64,000 bases of DNA from positions 592,311,793-592,375,792 of the forward strand of contig NC_053390.1 of assembly GCF_905171765.1 (NCBI RefSeq), written 5' to 3'. This stretch comes from Bufo bufo. Its lineage: Eukaryota; Chordata; Amphibia; Anura; Bufonidae. The notes under the pieces were generated by a model. The model was not told the DNA's origin, ran no database searches, and saw nothing but the letters and a program-made list of their open reading frames with translations. Positions 22,790 through 34,412 of this stretch are shown piece by piece; within the stretch, counting starts at the first letter, position 1; each line of letters opens with the position of its first letter. A program made the translations under genes and the position numbers.

Positions 22790-25700
22790 AACCAAAGTTG
22801 AATGAACCTCTCCTCTGTCTGGGTGCCGGGGCCTAAATGTGTGACAGTGGCCTGTTCCAGTGGTGGGTGACGTGAAGCCTGATTCTCTGCTATGACATGA
22901 AGACTTATTCTGTGCTGACATAAGGCCAAATTCTCTGTTACGGGACCTCTCTCCTCTGCCTGGGTGCCTGGGCCTAAATGTGTGACAGTGGCCTGTTCCA
23001 GTGGTGGGTGACGTGAAGCCTGATTCTCTGCTATGACATGAAGACTGATTCTGCGCTGACATAAGGCCAGATTCTCTGTTACGGGACCTCTCTCCTCTGC
23101 CTGGGTGCCTGGGCCTAAATATGTGACAGTGGCCTGTTCCAGTGGTGGGTGACGTGATGCCTGATTCTCTGCTATGACATGAAGACACATTCTGTGCTGA
23201 CATGAAGCCAGATTCTCTGTTACGCGACCTCTCTCCTCTGCCTGGGTGCCTGGGCCTAAATATGTGACAGTGGCCTGTTCCAGTGGTGGGTGACGTGAAG
23301 CCTGATTCTCTGCTATGACATGAAGACTGATTCTGTGCTGACATAAGGCCAAATTCTCTGTTACGGGACCTCTCTCCTCTGCCTGGGTGCCTGGGCCTAA
23401 ATGTGTGACAGTGGCCTGTTCCAGTGGTGGGTGACGTGATGCCTGATTCTCTGCTATGACATGAAGACAGATTCTGTGCTGACATAAGGCCAGATTCTCT
23501 GTTACGGGACCTCTCTCCTCTGCCTGGGTGCCTGGGCCTAAATGTGTGACAGTGGCCTGTTCCAGTGGTGGGTGACGTGAAGCCTGATTCTCTGCTATGA
23601 CATGAAGACTGATTCTGCGCTGACATAAGGCCAGATTCTCTGTTACGGGACCTCTCTCCTCTGTCTGGGTGCCGGGGCCAAAATGTGTGACAGTGGCCTG
23701 TTCCAGTGGTGGGTGACGTGAAGCCTGATTCTCTGCTATGACATGAAGACTGATTCTGCGCTGACATAAGGCCAGATTCTCTGTTACGGGACCTCTCTCC
23801 TCTGCCTGGGTGCCTGGGCCTAAATGTGTGACAGTGGCCTGTTCCAGTGGTGGGTGACGTGATGCCTGATTCTCTGCTATGACATGAAGACAGATTCTGT
23901 GCTGACATAAGGCCAGATTCTCTGTTACGGGACCTCTCTCCTCTGCCTGGGTGCCTGGGCCTTAATGTGTGACAGTGGCCTGTTCCAGTGTTGGGTGACG
24001 TGAAGCCTGATTCTCTTCTATGACATGAAGACTGATTCTGCGCTGACATAAGGCCAGATTCTCTGTTACGGGACCTCTCTCCTCTGCCTGGGTGCCTGGG
24101 CCTAAATGTGTGACAGTGGCCTGTTCCAGTGGTGGGTGACGTGATGCCTGATTCTCTGCTATGACATGAAGACTTATTCTGTGCTGACATGAAGCCAGAT
24201 TCTCTGTTACGCGACCTCTCTCCTCTGCCTGGGTGCCTGGGCCTAAATATGTGACAGTGGCCTGTTCCAGTGGTGGGTGACGTGAAGCCTGATTCTCTGC
24301 TATGACATGAAGACTGATTCTGCGCTAACATAAGGCCAGATTCTCTGTTATGGGACCTCTCTCCTCTGCCTGGGTGCCTGGGCCTAAATGTGTGACAGTG
24401 GCCTGTTCCAGTGGTGGGTGACGTGATGCCTGATTCTCTGCTATGACATGAAGACTGATTCTGCGCTGACATAAGTCCAGATTCTTTGTTACGGGACCGC
24501 TCTCCTCTGTCTGTGTGCCGGGGCCTAAATGTGTGACAGTGGCCTGTTCCAGTGGTGGGTGACGTGAAGCCTGATTCTCTGCTATGACATGAATACTGAT
24601 TCTGCGCTGACATAAGGCCAGATTCTCTGTTACGGGACCTCTCTCCTCTGCCTGGGTGCCTGGGCCTAAATGTGTGACAGTGGCCTGTTCCAGTGGTGGG
24701 TGACGTGAAGCCTGATTCTCTGCTATGACATGAAGACTGATTCTGCGCTGACATAAGGCCAGATTCTCTGTTACGGGACCTCTCTCCTCTGCCTGGGTGC
24801 CTGGGCCTAAATGTGTGACAGTGGCCTGTTCCAGTGGTGGGTGACGTGAAGCCTGATACTCTGCTATGACATGAAGACAGATTCTGTGCTGACATAAGGC
24901 CAGATTCTCTGTTACGGGACCTCTCTCCTCTGCTGGGTGCCTGGGCCTAAATGTGTGACAGTGGCCTGTTCCAGTGGTGGGTGACGTGATGCCTGATTCT
25001 CTGCTATGACATGAAGACACATTCTGTGCTGACATGAAGCCAGATTCTCTGTTACGCGACCTCTCTCCTCTGCCTGGGTGCCTGGGCCTAAATATGTGAC
25101 AGTGGCCTGTTCCAGTGGTGGGTGACGTGAAGCCTGATTCTCTGCTATGACATGAAGACTGATTCTGTGCTGACATAAGGCCAAATTCTCTGTTACGGGA
25201 CCTCTCTCCTCTGCCTGGGTGCCTGGGCCTAAATGTGTGACAGTGGCCTGTTCCAGTGGTGGGTGACGTGATGCCTGATTCTCTGCTATGACATGAAGAC
25301 AGATTCTGTGCTGACATAAGGCCAGATTCTCTGTTACGGGACCTCTCTCCTCTGCCTGGGTGCCTGGGCCTAAATGTGTGACAGTGGCCTGTTCCAGTGG
25401 TGGGTGACGTGAAGCCTGATTCTCTGCTATGACATGAAGACTGATTCTGCGCTGACATAAGGCCAGATTCTCTGTTACGGGACCTCTCTCCTCTGTCTGG
25501 GTGCCGGGGCCAAAATGTGTGACAGTGGCCTGTTCCAGTGGTGGGTGACGTGAAGCCTGATTCTCTGCTATGACATGAAGACTGATTCTGCGCTGACATA
25601 AGGCCAGATTCTCTGTTACGGGACCTCTCTCCTCTGCCTGGGTGCCTGGGCCTAAATGTGTGACAGTGGCCTGTTCCAGTGGTGGGTGACGTGATGCCTG

Positions 25701-28115
25701 ATTCTCTGCTATGACATGAAGACAGATTCTGTGCTGACATAAGGCCAGATTCTCTGTTACGGGACCTCTCTCCTCTGCCTGGGTGCCTGGGCCTTAATGT
25801 GTGACAGTGGCCTGTTCCAGTGTTGGGTGACGTGAAGCCTGATTCTCTGCTATGACATGAAGACTGATTCTGCGCTGACATAAGGCCAGATTCTCTGTTA
25901 CGGGACCTCTCTCCTCTGCCTGGGTGCCTGGGCCTAAATGTGTGACAGTGGCCTGTTCCAGTGGTGGGTGACGTGATGCCTGATTCTCTGCTATGACATG
26001 AAGACTTATTCTGTGCTGACATGAAGCCAGATTCTCTGTTACGCGACCTCTCTCCTCTGCCTGGGTGCCTGGGCCTAAATATGTGACAGTGGCCTGTTCC
26101 AGTGGTGGGTGACGTGAAGCCTGATTCTCTGCTATGACATGAAGACTGATTCTGCGCTAACATAAGGCCAGATTCTCTGTTATGGGACCTCTCTCCTCTG
26201 CCTGGGTGCCTGGGCCTAAATGTGTGACAGTGGCCTGTTCCAGTGGTGGGTGACGTGAAGCCTGATTCTCTGCTATGACATGAAGACTGATTCTGCGCTG
26301 ACATAAGTCCAGATTCTTTGTTACGGGACCGCTCTCCTCTGTCTGTGTGCCGGGGCCTAAATGTGTGACAGTGGCCTGTTCCAGTGGTGGGTGACGTGAA
26401 GCCTGATTCTCTGCTATGACATGAAGACTGATTCTGCGCTGACATAAGGCCAGATTCTCTGTTACGGGACCTCTCTCCTCTGCCTGGGTGCCTGGGCCTA
26501 AATGTGTGACAGTGGCCTGTTCCAGTGGTGGGTGACGTGAAGCCTGATTCTCTGCTATGACATGAAGACTGATTCTGCGCTGACATAAGGCCAGATTCTC
26601 TGTTACGGGACCTCTCTCCTCTGCCTGGGTGCCTGGGCCTAAATGTGTGACAGTGGCCTGTTCCAGTGGTGGGTGACGTGAAGCCTGATTCTCTGCTATG
26701 ACATGAAGACAGATTCTGTGCTGACATAAGGCCAGATTCTCTGTTACGGGACCTCTCTCCTCTGCTGGGTGCCTGGGCCTAAATGTGTGACAGTGGCCTG
26801 TTCCAGTGGTGGGTGACGTGATGCCTGATTCTCTGCTATAACATGAAGACTTATTCTGTGCTGACTGCTGACATGAAGCCAGATTCTCTGTTATGCGACC
26901 TCTCTCCTCTGCCTGGGTGCCTGGGCCTAAATATGTGACAGTGGCCTGTTCCAGTGGTGGGTGACGTGAAGCCTGATTCTCTGCTATGACATGAAGACTG
27001 ATTCTGCCCTGACATAAGGCCAGATTCTCTGTTACGGGACCTCTCTCCTCTGCCTGGGTGCCTGGGCCTAAATGTGTGACAGTGGCCTGTTCCAGTGGTG
27101 GGTGACGTGATGCCTGATTCTCTGCTATGACATGAAGACAGATTCTGTGCTGACATAAGGCCAGATTCTCTGTTACGGGACCTCTCTTCTCTGCCTGTGT
27201 GCCTGGGCCTAAATGTGAGACAGTGGCCTGTTCCAGTGGTGGGTGACGTGAAGCCTGATTCTCTGCTATGACATGAAGACTGATTCTGCGCTGACATAAG
27301 GCCAGATTCTCTGTTACGGGACCTCTCTCCTCTGCCTGGGTGCCTGGGCCTAAATGTGTGACAGTGGCCTGTTCCAGTGGTGGGTGACGTGATGCCTGAT
27401 TCTCTGCTATGACATGAAGACTTATTCTGTGCTGACATGAAGCCAGATTCTCTGTTACGCGACCTCTCTCCTCTGCCTGAGTGCCTGGGCCTAAATATGT
27501 GACAGTGGCCTGTTCCAGTGGTGGGTGAGGTGAAGCCTGATTCTCTGCTATAACATGAAGACTGATTCTGCGCTGACATAAGGCCAGATTCTCTGTTACG
27601 GGACCTCTCTCCTCTGCCTGGGTGCCTGGGCCTAAATGTGTGACAGTGGCCTGTTCCAGTGGTGGGTGACGTGATGCCTGATTCTCTGCTATGACATGAA
27701 GACAGATTCTGTGCTGACATAAGTCCAGATTCTCTGTTACAGGACCTCTCTTCCCTGTCTGGGTGCCGGGGCCTAAATGTGTGACAGTGGCCTGTTCCAG
27801 TGGTGGGTGATGTGAAGCCTGATTCTCTGCTATGACATGAAGACAGATTCAGCGCTGACATAAGGCCAGATTCTCTGTTACAGGACCGCTCTCCTCTGTC
27901 TGGGTGCCGGGGCCTAAATGTGTGACAGTGGCCTGTTCCAGTGGTGGGTGACGTGAAGCCTGATTCTCTGCTATGACATGAAGACTGATTCTGTGCTGAC
28001 ATGAAGCCAGATTCTCTGCTATGGCATGAAGAGACTGATTCTGTGCTGACATGAAGCCAGATTCTTTGCTATGGCATGAAGAGACTGATTCTCTGCTGAC
28101 GTGAAGCCAGATTCT
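22790..28115 (-). repeat. 141-bp tandem array inside hAT copy 2 (about 38 units)
   Basis: Same 141-bp unit as copy 1 but on the minus strand, again antisense to the transposase. Its variants differ from copy 1 as a group (CCACCACTGGAACAGGCC and GTCACACATTTAGG). Two minus-strand frames stay open up to 800 codons. A higher-order repeat of 1,832 bp (13 units with one single-base deletion) is visible: the TCTGCTGGGTG variant recurs at 24931 and 26763 and TTATGGGACC at 24349 and 26181. Confidence 0.9.
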
Positions 28116-28289
28116 CTGCTATGGGACATCTGTCCAATTGATATTGGGTCATTTTTATTTTTTTAATTTTTATTTTAATTCATTTCCCTATCCACATTTG
28201 TTTGCAGGGGATTTACCTACATGTTGCTGCCTTTTGCAGCCCTCTAGCTCTTTCCTGGGCTGTTTTACAGCCTTTTTAGTGCCCAAAAG

Positions 28290-28426
28290 TTTGGGTCCCC
28301 CTTGACTTCAATGGGGTTCGGGTTCGGGACGAAGTTCGGGTCGGGTTCGGATCCCGAACCCGAACATTTCCTGGAAGTTCGGCCGAACTTCTCGAACCCG
28401 AACATCCAGGTGTTCGCTCAACTCTA
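28290..28426 (+). repeat. hAT 3' subterminal cluster and terminus, copy 2
   Basis: Multiple GGGTTCGG/CCGAACCC words ending in GTTCGCTCAACTCTA. It is the inverted match of 7251-7400 and of 39811-39940. A Harbinger MITE begins only 7 bp further right. Confidence 0.8.
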
Positions 28427-28433
28427 CTGGTAA

Positions 28434-28931
28434 GGCTATTTTCACACTAGCGTTCAGAGCGGGTCCGTCTGATGTTTCATCAGACGGATCCGCTCCTATA
28501 ATGCAGACGTTTGCATCCGTTCAGAACGGATCCGTCTGCATTATAACTTAGAAAAATTTATAAGTCTGAAAGTAGCCTGAACTGATCCGTCCAGACTTTA
28601 CATTGAAAGTCAATGGGGGACGGATCCGTTTGAAGATTGAGCCATATAGTGTAATCTTCAAACGGATCCGTCCCCATTGACTTACATTGTAAGTCTGGAC
28701 GGATCCGCTTGCCTCCGCACGGCCAGGCAGACACCCGAACGCTGCAAGCAGCGTTCAGGTGTCCGCTTGCTGAGCGGAGCGGAGGCTGAACGCTGGCAGA
28801 CTGATGCATTCTCAGCGGATCCGCGTCCACTCAGAATGCATTAGGGCTGGACGGCTGCGTTCGGGGCCGCTTGTGAGCCCCTTCAAACGGAGTTCACGAG
28901 CGGACACCCGAACGCAGGTGTGAAAGTAGCC
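28434..28931. mobile_element. PIF/Harbinger-type MITE 1
   Basis: The ends are GGCTATTTTCACACTAGCG and its near-perfect inverse GCAGGTGTGAAAGTAGCC, flanked by TAA on both sides (28431-28433 and 28932-28934). The interior has nested inverted repeats of CGGATCCG words. A 3-bp TAA/TTA duplication is typical of PIF/Harbinger. No coding capacity; an internal frame at 28558-28830 is meaningless. Confidence 0.75.
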
Positions 28932-29141
28932 TAAGTTTTATCCTGCAATCCATGTACTAATTTAGTAGCTCTTCTCTGAACTCTCAAAGAAGGCTCAGGA
29001 AAACTTCTGGACATCTCTATAACTCGAGTTTGACTAAGGGAGAAAAAGAATCCTTATCTATATTAAAGATAGGGAAGAAATAGCTATCAAGTTATCCAAA
29101 ATCAGGATCCAAAATGGGACATCATATGGAAAATCAGGTTA

Positions 29142-30854
29142 TTGGCAGATAATGCTTTTGCAAATGACCTGATAGATGAGAATTTACATACCTACCTCAT
29201 ACCACAGAATCCGGTGACCCCACCGCTGTATGTCCTCCCCAAAATCCACAAGGATTTGAAGGATCCACCTGGACGCCCGATAGTGTCTGGCATAGGTTCC
29301 GTCTTCTCCAATGCAGCTACTTTCCTGGATAGGGTGTTAAGACCATATGCAGTGGGAGCTGCATCATATGTGAGAGATACTACAGAATTTCTATCTAGGA
29401 TGAGTACCATCGGTTTTGAAGAGGGGGATTTGTTAGTGTCCTTTGATGCTATTAGTTTGTACACTAGCATAGATCACAAATTGGGTGTGGAGGCGGTCAA
29501 ATGGGCCCTGGATAAATCCGACTATGGGGAAGAATCCAGATTATTCCTCGTGTCCTTATTGGAAAGTTTACTTATTTGTAATTAATTCCTGTTTGAGGAC
29601 ATGTTTTATGAACAGTGTTGGGGTACCGCGATGGGGTCGAACATGGCCCCGACATATGAAAATATATACATGTCTTGTTTGGAGGAGTTGTATATATACC
29701 CGTCCACCTTCTACACTTTTGTGAGAGGTTGGCTGAGGTATATAGATGAAGTTTTTCTTTATTTGGAAGGGTACAATAACAAATTTACATGCTTTTCATG
29801 ACTTCATAAATCTGTTACATAGTCAGCTAAAATTTACCAAGATCTTTTCTTTTCTTGCACTTCTTGGATACACTGGTTTATGTCAAAGATGGGAAATTGG
29901 AGACTGATCTATTTATAAAATCTACGGATAGTAATAATATGTTGAGTTTTGACAGTGCACACCCTAGGAAGACAATGGAGTCCTTACCGTATAGTCAGTT
30001 TCTGTGAGCTTGAAGGATAGTCTCAGAGGAAGGTCTGATAGATGATAGATTGCAGAAGATGAGTCAAAGGTTCAGAGATAGGAAATATCCTAAAAATCTG
30101 GTGGACCGTCACTTATTAAAAGCTAGGCACTGTGAGCAGCAGCAATTATTATTATCAACAGAGAAGGCAAAACGACCAAAAGTAAATAGAATTCCATTGT
30201 GTCCACATACACCAGAATGAGTGGTAGGATAACTGGAATATTGACGCATAACTGGCATATTTTGTCTCAATCCTTCCCTGATGTGGACGAATTTCAATCT
30301 CCTTCACTTATGTCATATAAAAGACCAAAGAATTTGAGTGATAGCCTGACATGTGCAAGGACAAACAGGAGGGAAGGAAGGGTTGCTACCCTTGCTTGTG
30401 CTGATGCAATTGCGGCAGCCTGATCAAGAGTGACTTCTTCTGTCACCCTAGAACAGGAAAGAAATATGAAATCAAGGATTTCTATACCTGTATCTCGGAA
30501 TATGTGATTTATGTCTTGCAATGTCCATGTGGCCTCCTGTATGTTGGAGAGACCACACAGCCTTGCAAGAACAGAATAAACCAACATAGATATACAATCC
30601 ATAGGTTGTTATCTAAGAAACAGAATCAAGAGAACAGGGATGAAGTAGAATTGCCAGTACCAGAACATTTCTGGAGATATCAACATAATATCTCACAACT
30701 GAGATATAGGATTATAGATGGCATTTTCCCATTGAGAATAGGAGGTGATAGGGAGAAATTATTGAAAAGGAATGAATTAAGATGGATTTTTGAACTCAAT
30801 ACAATGGAACCAAAGAGCCTAAACAGGGAATTTAAGGTGGGCTCCCTTTACTGA
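29142..30854 (+). pseudogene. PLE-A polyprotein: Penelope RT and GIY-YIG endonuclease
   Basis: PLE protein broken by frameshifts. RT part 1 (29142-29585): LYVLPKIHKDLKDPPGRPIV and LVSFDAISLYTSI, the latter with the first catalytic Asp. RT part 2 (29601-29801): GTAMGSNMAPTYENIYMSC and LRYIDEVFLYLEG; the usual YIDD is YIDE here, a catalytic-site change. A thumb region with stops follows to about 30330. The endonuclease piece (30504-30854) has IYVLQCPCGLLYVGETTQ, matching the GIY-YIG pattern, then EHFWRYQHN and the NELRWIFELNTM C-terminal block. In intact PLEs this protein copies its RNA after endonuclease nicking. Inactive here. Confidence 0.85.
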
Positions 30855-31829
30855 ACCCTAGAGATATGTGTTTTAGTTATTTATGTCTAAGTAGAGTTGC
30901 CCGGCTATATTCTGTGTTATTTTAACTGTAATTGACCCCCTTCTTCTGTCTATCTCCATTTTTAGGAGGAACTATGCGAATGCTGTGGGAAAATCAATCA
31001 TGGATCATATAGAATAAACTTGTATCTCTTTCTTGGGACTTAATTTCAAGATGAACTCTACTGCAGATTTCGAGGATAAGTGATTTTTGAGTGTTTAATG
31101 TGTGGTGGGAGATACATACGAACACATGGGTATGCTTTTTGAGGCTATGTGATACAGTTAAGAATAATTATAATATTTATTTTCTTAGTATTAGGCCATT
31201 GATTGGGTATCACACTAAAAGGATATATATTTCTGAATAATGAGTAAAATAGGTTGCAAAATTGGGGACGAAATGGCTAGAAATTGTAAGTCCAGGTATA
31301 CCCTTTGACTATGCAAGGGAAGGCTTGGAGGGTTGCCTTTTCCCCAGCAATGGAGTTGGAGGCATTCATCAGCTTGAGATCCCTTTTGAATGAATGTGTG
31401 TATAAGACTGGTTGACTTCATAATCCGGGGAGTGATCCACCGGTGTATGGGGTTCTGTTAACCAGTCAAGTAGTGGATGGTGGACTACCTGGCGGACAGC
31501 CTTATTTTTGTCCAATATTGCTTGATTAATTGTATTGTAATGATCTCCTGGATGTGATCTCCAATCAGTTCTAAGGAATAGTTTATAAGATTATAAAATA
31601 GAGTAATAAAACAGTTTTATTGTGATGTCCGAACACTGTCCTTTCAAGATATCCGGTGTCTGTATTGTCTTCTTCCCTCTTTACATTTTAAAAAATGGTC
31701 CCCCCTTATATATTTAAAAACTATAGGAGTAGTTGTACTCAGTTGTGCTCAGATAGGATAGTAGTACCAACTATAAGGCGCCTTTGACTGGATAGAGGAG
31801 CATCATAGGTTTAGCTTGTGCATCCTGTA
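30855..31829 (+). other. PLE-A 3' noncoding region
   Basis: About 1 kb between the endonuclease stop and the terminal repeat. It contains no credible gene. Much of 30815-31430 recurs inverted at 2929-3536. The frame at 31215-31421 on the minus strand has no family features. Confidence 0.6.
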
Positions 31830-32375
31830 TTTAGGCAACCAGGAGGTCAGGTGACCGACGGAGCACACGTAAGATGCAGCGTAGGAGTGACGTGTGGTCA
31901 GATGAGCGGTCATTTTACCAGAAGTGCGCCCACGTGTGTTTGCTATCGCGGAATAGCCAGGATTGAGAGCTAGTGAGAATGTATTTGCCTTAAGGCAGAC
32001 ATACGTAACTAAAACAGTAGTGACATAAGGACGCATGCGCAGTTGCGAATGAAGGACGCTCAGCGCTAAATGACCTATCTTGAGTAATATGATGGTGTGG
32101 ATCCCTGGGGAGGTTCCTGCAGCATGTGACATGGTATGAGAATGTTTTTGATAATCTTGTTAATGTGTAAATATGTAATTGGGAATAGATTTCAGGAAGA
32201 GGAGGGGTTAATTTAGGTGGGAGTTTCTGCACCCAATCAGATGTATTGTGTAAGTATAGAAATGCTCACTCTGGTGGATTATTGTGTGAGTTTGATTGAA
32301 ACATTGCTGTATTTGGTGTTAATAAACTTGTGAAGATAATGAATAATTGGAGTGCCGTGGTTGATATACTATAAT
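31830..32375 (+). repeat. PLE-A 3' terminal repeat (pLTR)
   Basis: Shares the CACGTGTGTTTGCTATCGC, CGCATGCGCAGTTGCGAATG and TGGTGTGGATCCCTGGGGAG blocks with 6420-6945 and, inverted, 1700-2255. The hammerhead region has shrunk to GTTTGATTGAAACATTGC (about 32290-32307), so stem II is gone. Ends near GATATACTATAATTTG. Confidence 0.7.
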
Positions 32376-32384
32376 TTGAATTTT

Positions 32385-32890
32385 TTTTAGACCCAGAGGC
32401 CGGGACCCGACGCTGCGGGCACCGCCACAATTTGGACTATCTGGGATTGTTCAGTGAGTAGTGCTGGCTTATTTCTACACTTCAAACATTTTAGGCACGC
32501 CACTGTTGGTGATGCCGCCTCATGTGCTACAATAGAGCTCTTATGCTTATGTTTGTGTTTGAATGCCCACAGTTTATTTTCATTCTGCAGATCTTGCACA
32601 CAGAAGTGGTTTTGTCTGTCGGCACTGTGGAGAAAAATTGGCATACAAAACTTCAATTCAGCTGCTTTGCAGAATTTCACAAAGAAATTCGCTTTGTGAG
32701 GAAGTGTGCATTTCTTTGTGAGAAGTTGGCACAATTATGGGGAACGCCGATTGCGCCGCCCCCATCATTGAACCCTTCATATGCCGTAAAAAATTACATG
32801 ACATAAAAAAATTAGGGCTTTCAGGCGTTAATAATGATAACACTCACCTTATCCATTTCAGCGCGAAGAGGCCGCCGCATTAATCTTGAT
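32385..32890. other. Unassigned repeat-like DNA with a decayed hAT MITE
   Basis: The part at 32610-32705 (CAATTCAGCTGCTTTGC, AAAGAAATTCGC) resembles the hAT MITE at 1-114. The remainder has overlapping frames of 60-115 codons on both strands without recognisable domains. No gene supported. Confidence 0.4.
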
Positions 32891-32894
32891 TGAA

Positions 32895-33460
32895 GATTAA
32901 TTGAGAAGCGGGAAGGAAAACAGAGACGGTTCACATTCTCATTTAAATATAGCCCTATTAGATATTATACATAGGACTATATGTCAAAATTGGGTTATTT
33001 TTGCGAATGATAAAGCTTTAAAGGATTTGACACTAAGTAAGCCTATGATATCATTTAGATGTAGTCATGCTTTGAAGGATAAACTGGTGAGGAATAGGTT
33101 TGTCGCGATAAAAGCTGGATATGTGGCTTTAGGATTATGTACCAAAGGGAAACCGTAGGTGTGGAAGCTGTTCTTCCTGTATGAATAACTCTCAATAGAG
33201 ATGGCAAAAATTTGGAGGAATTTAGTATTGGGTTGATAGTTTGATCACATGTAGAAGCAAATATTTGGTATACTTGATAATGTGCCGCTGTGGCAGTTTT
33301 TATATTGGTAGAACCATTAGGAGTTTATTTGAAAGGGTAAGGGAACATTTTGGTTCCCTTGTTAGAGAGGCACATGGGAACGACCCCCAGGGTGCTAACG
33401 TTTTCAGGGAACAGTTCCGATTCCATCTCAAGGGGGTGATTGACACAGATTAGTGTTACG
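32895..33460 (+). pseudogene. PLE-C connector and GIY-YIG endonuclease fragment
   Basis: Third PLE lineage. The first frame (32901-33158) has KPMISFRCSHALKDKLVRNR, the connector before the PLE zinc-binding motif. After a frameshift the CGSCSSC cysteine cluster can be read near 33160-33180. The second frame (33241-33453) has KYLVYLIMCRCGSFYIGRTI followed by R.REH, the GIY-YIG core with its conserved Arg, and a C-terminal FREQFRFHLKGV. RT is missing. Sequence differs clearly from PLE-A and PLE-B. Confidence 0.75.
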
Positions 33461-33860
33461 AAAAGAAGCCAATTAGGTTATTCGGACCAATGTTATGGGC
33501 CCTTAAGGCCTAAATGATAAGAATGACCTAAGTGTCTTCCTGTGAATATGTATTCTGTGAATTGTTTTAATTGATATTAATTTTGTTGTGTTTTGAATGT
33601 ATGCAATATAGTACTGTGGGTTGTTTATATGTTGTTGTGGCGACTCCCAGTGCCTGCATATAAGAGAGACGCACTAGTGTCATGACGTCAGAAGCTTGAG
33701 GAAGCACACTCATGCTAAATGGCTGTCACCGCTTTCTGTGCTTGCGTGGCGTCCTGCACCCTTTCTGCTGCCTACCTCTTGTGAGGAATAAAGGAAGAGT
33801 TTGAACATTTTGGTGAGTGCCGTCCTTCATTCTCATTGAGTGATTTTATTTATATTGTCT
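33461..33860 (+). other. PLE-C 3' noncoding and terminal region
   Basis: Follows the endonuclease stop. Near the end are GAAGCTTGAGGAAGCACACT (33690-33710), which looks like the CUGAGGA half of a lost hammerhead, and GGAATAAAGGAAGAG (33786), a poly(A)-type signal close to the element end. No gene. Confidence 0.45.
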
Positions 33861-33984
33861 GGGATAGAGCACAACTGTGGTCATGGTAGGCCGCATCCAC
33901 AATGCATATACTTCCAACTTACAAGCAGGTTATCTCCATACGCAGCAGTGTCATCCATGATCATTCCATGCGTAATGCACTATC

Positions 33985-34135
33985 CCCAGGAATAGGTCAT
34001 CAGTATCTGATCAGTTGGGGTCTGACACCCGGGATACCTGCCGATCAGCTGTTTGATAAGGCACTGGCACTCCTGTGCTCAAGAAGCACAGGGCCGTACA
34101 TTGTATTGCTCTCAGCTCCATTGAAGTGAATGTCA
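33985..34135. repeat. Interspersed repeat (same family as 119-280)
   Basis: GGTCATCAGTATCTGATCAG, then GTCTGACACCCGGGATACC, GCCGATCAGCTGTTTGATAA and a closing AGCTCCATTGAAGTGAATG. Dispersed repeat of unclear class, probably an old non-autonomous element. Confidence 0.55.
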
Positions 34136-34412
34136 CCTGCCAAAAACATGTAGTAGGAAAAAAATCTCCATGTATGTACAGATGTAACCATTAACTATCA
34201 AGTTTAGCTAGGCTGCATCTGTACTGCTGTGCTGGACAGCAGGAGAAATAAATGACAATGGCGAAACTGCTGTGTTCTTTTATGCCATCACATCCCAAAA
34301 AAATAATAAAAGTTGGCTATATGACTAACTCAACTGAAAAATTAAAACTAGAATTGTAAATTCATCACATTTCTCAGTTCTCCAATGAGAATTGTGATGA
34401 ATTTTCAATTTT

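Larger units (their letters stand above)
17390..28426 (+). mobile_element. hAT element copy 2 (both termini present, 11.0 kb)
   Basis: The only copy with both ends. The 5' terminus TAGGGATGAGCGAAC (17390) and the inverted 3' terminus TAGAGTTGAGCGAAC (28426) agree at 13 of 15 positions. Order: 5' subterminal cluster, promoter region, 78-bp repeats, about 295-bp repeats, transposase, 141-bp array, 3' subterminal cluster. Flanks TTGACAGG (left, inside copy 1) and CTGGTAAG (right) do not form a target duplication, so the right flank was probably lost or rearranged. Confidence 0.88.
28936..32380 (+). mobile_element. PLE-A, plus-strand copy (5'-truncated, degenerate)
   Basis: The most complete PLE-A in the window: RT, connector, GIY-YIG endonuclease, 3' noncoding region (30855-31830), terminal repeat (31830-32375) with a decayed hammerhead and TTAATAAACTTGTG near 32318. 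The N-terminal region before the RT is only faintly readable (28990-29140). It begins directly after the right TAA of Harbinger MITE 1. Confidence 0.8.

Noticed and set aside
22775..28052. Minus-strand frames of 383, 706 and 800 codons
   Set aside because: Same 141-bp array in inverted orientation; by-product of the period.
32387..32843. Overlapping frames of 61-115 codons on both strands
   Set aside because: No domain, no conserved start context, region is decayed repeat sequence.
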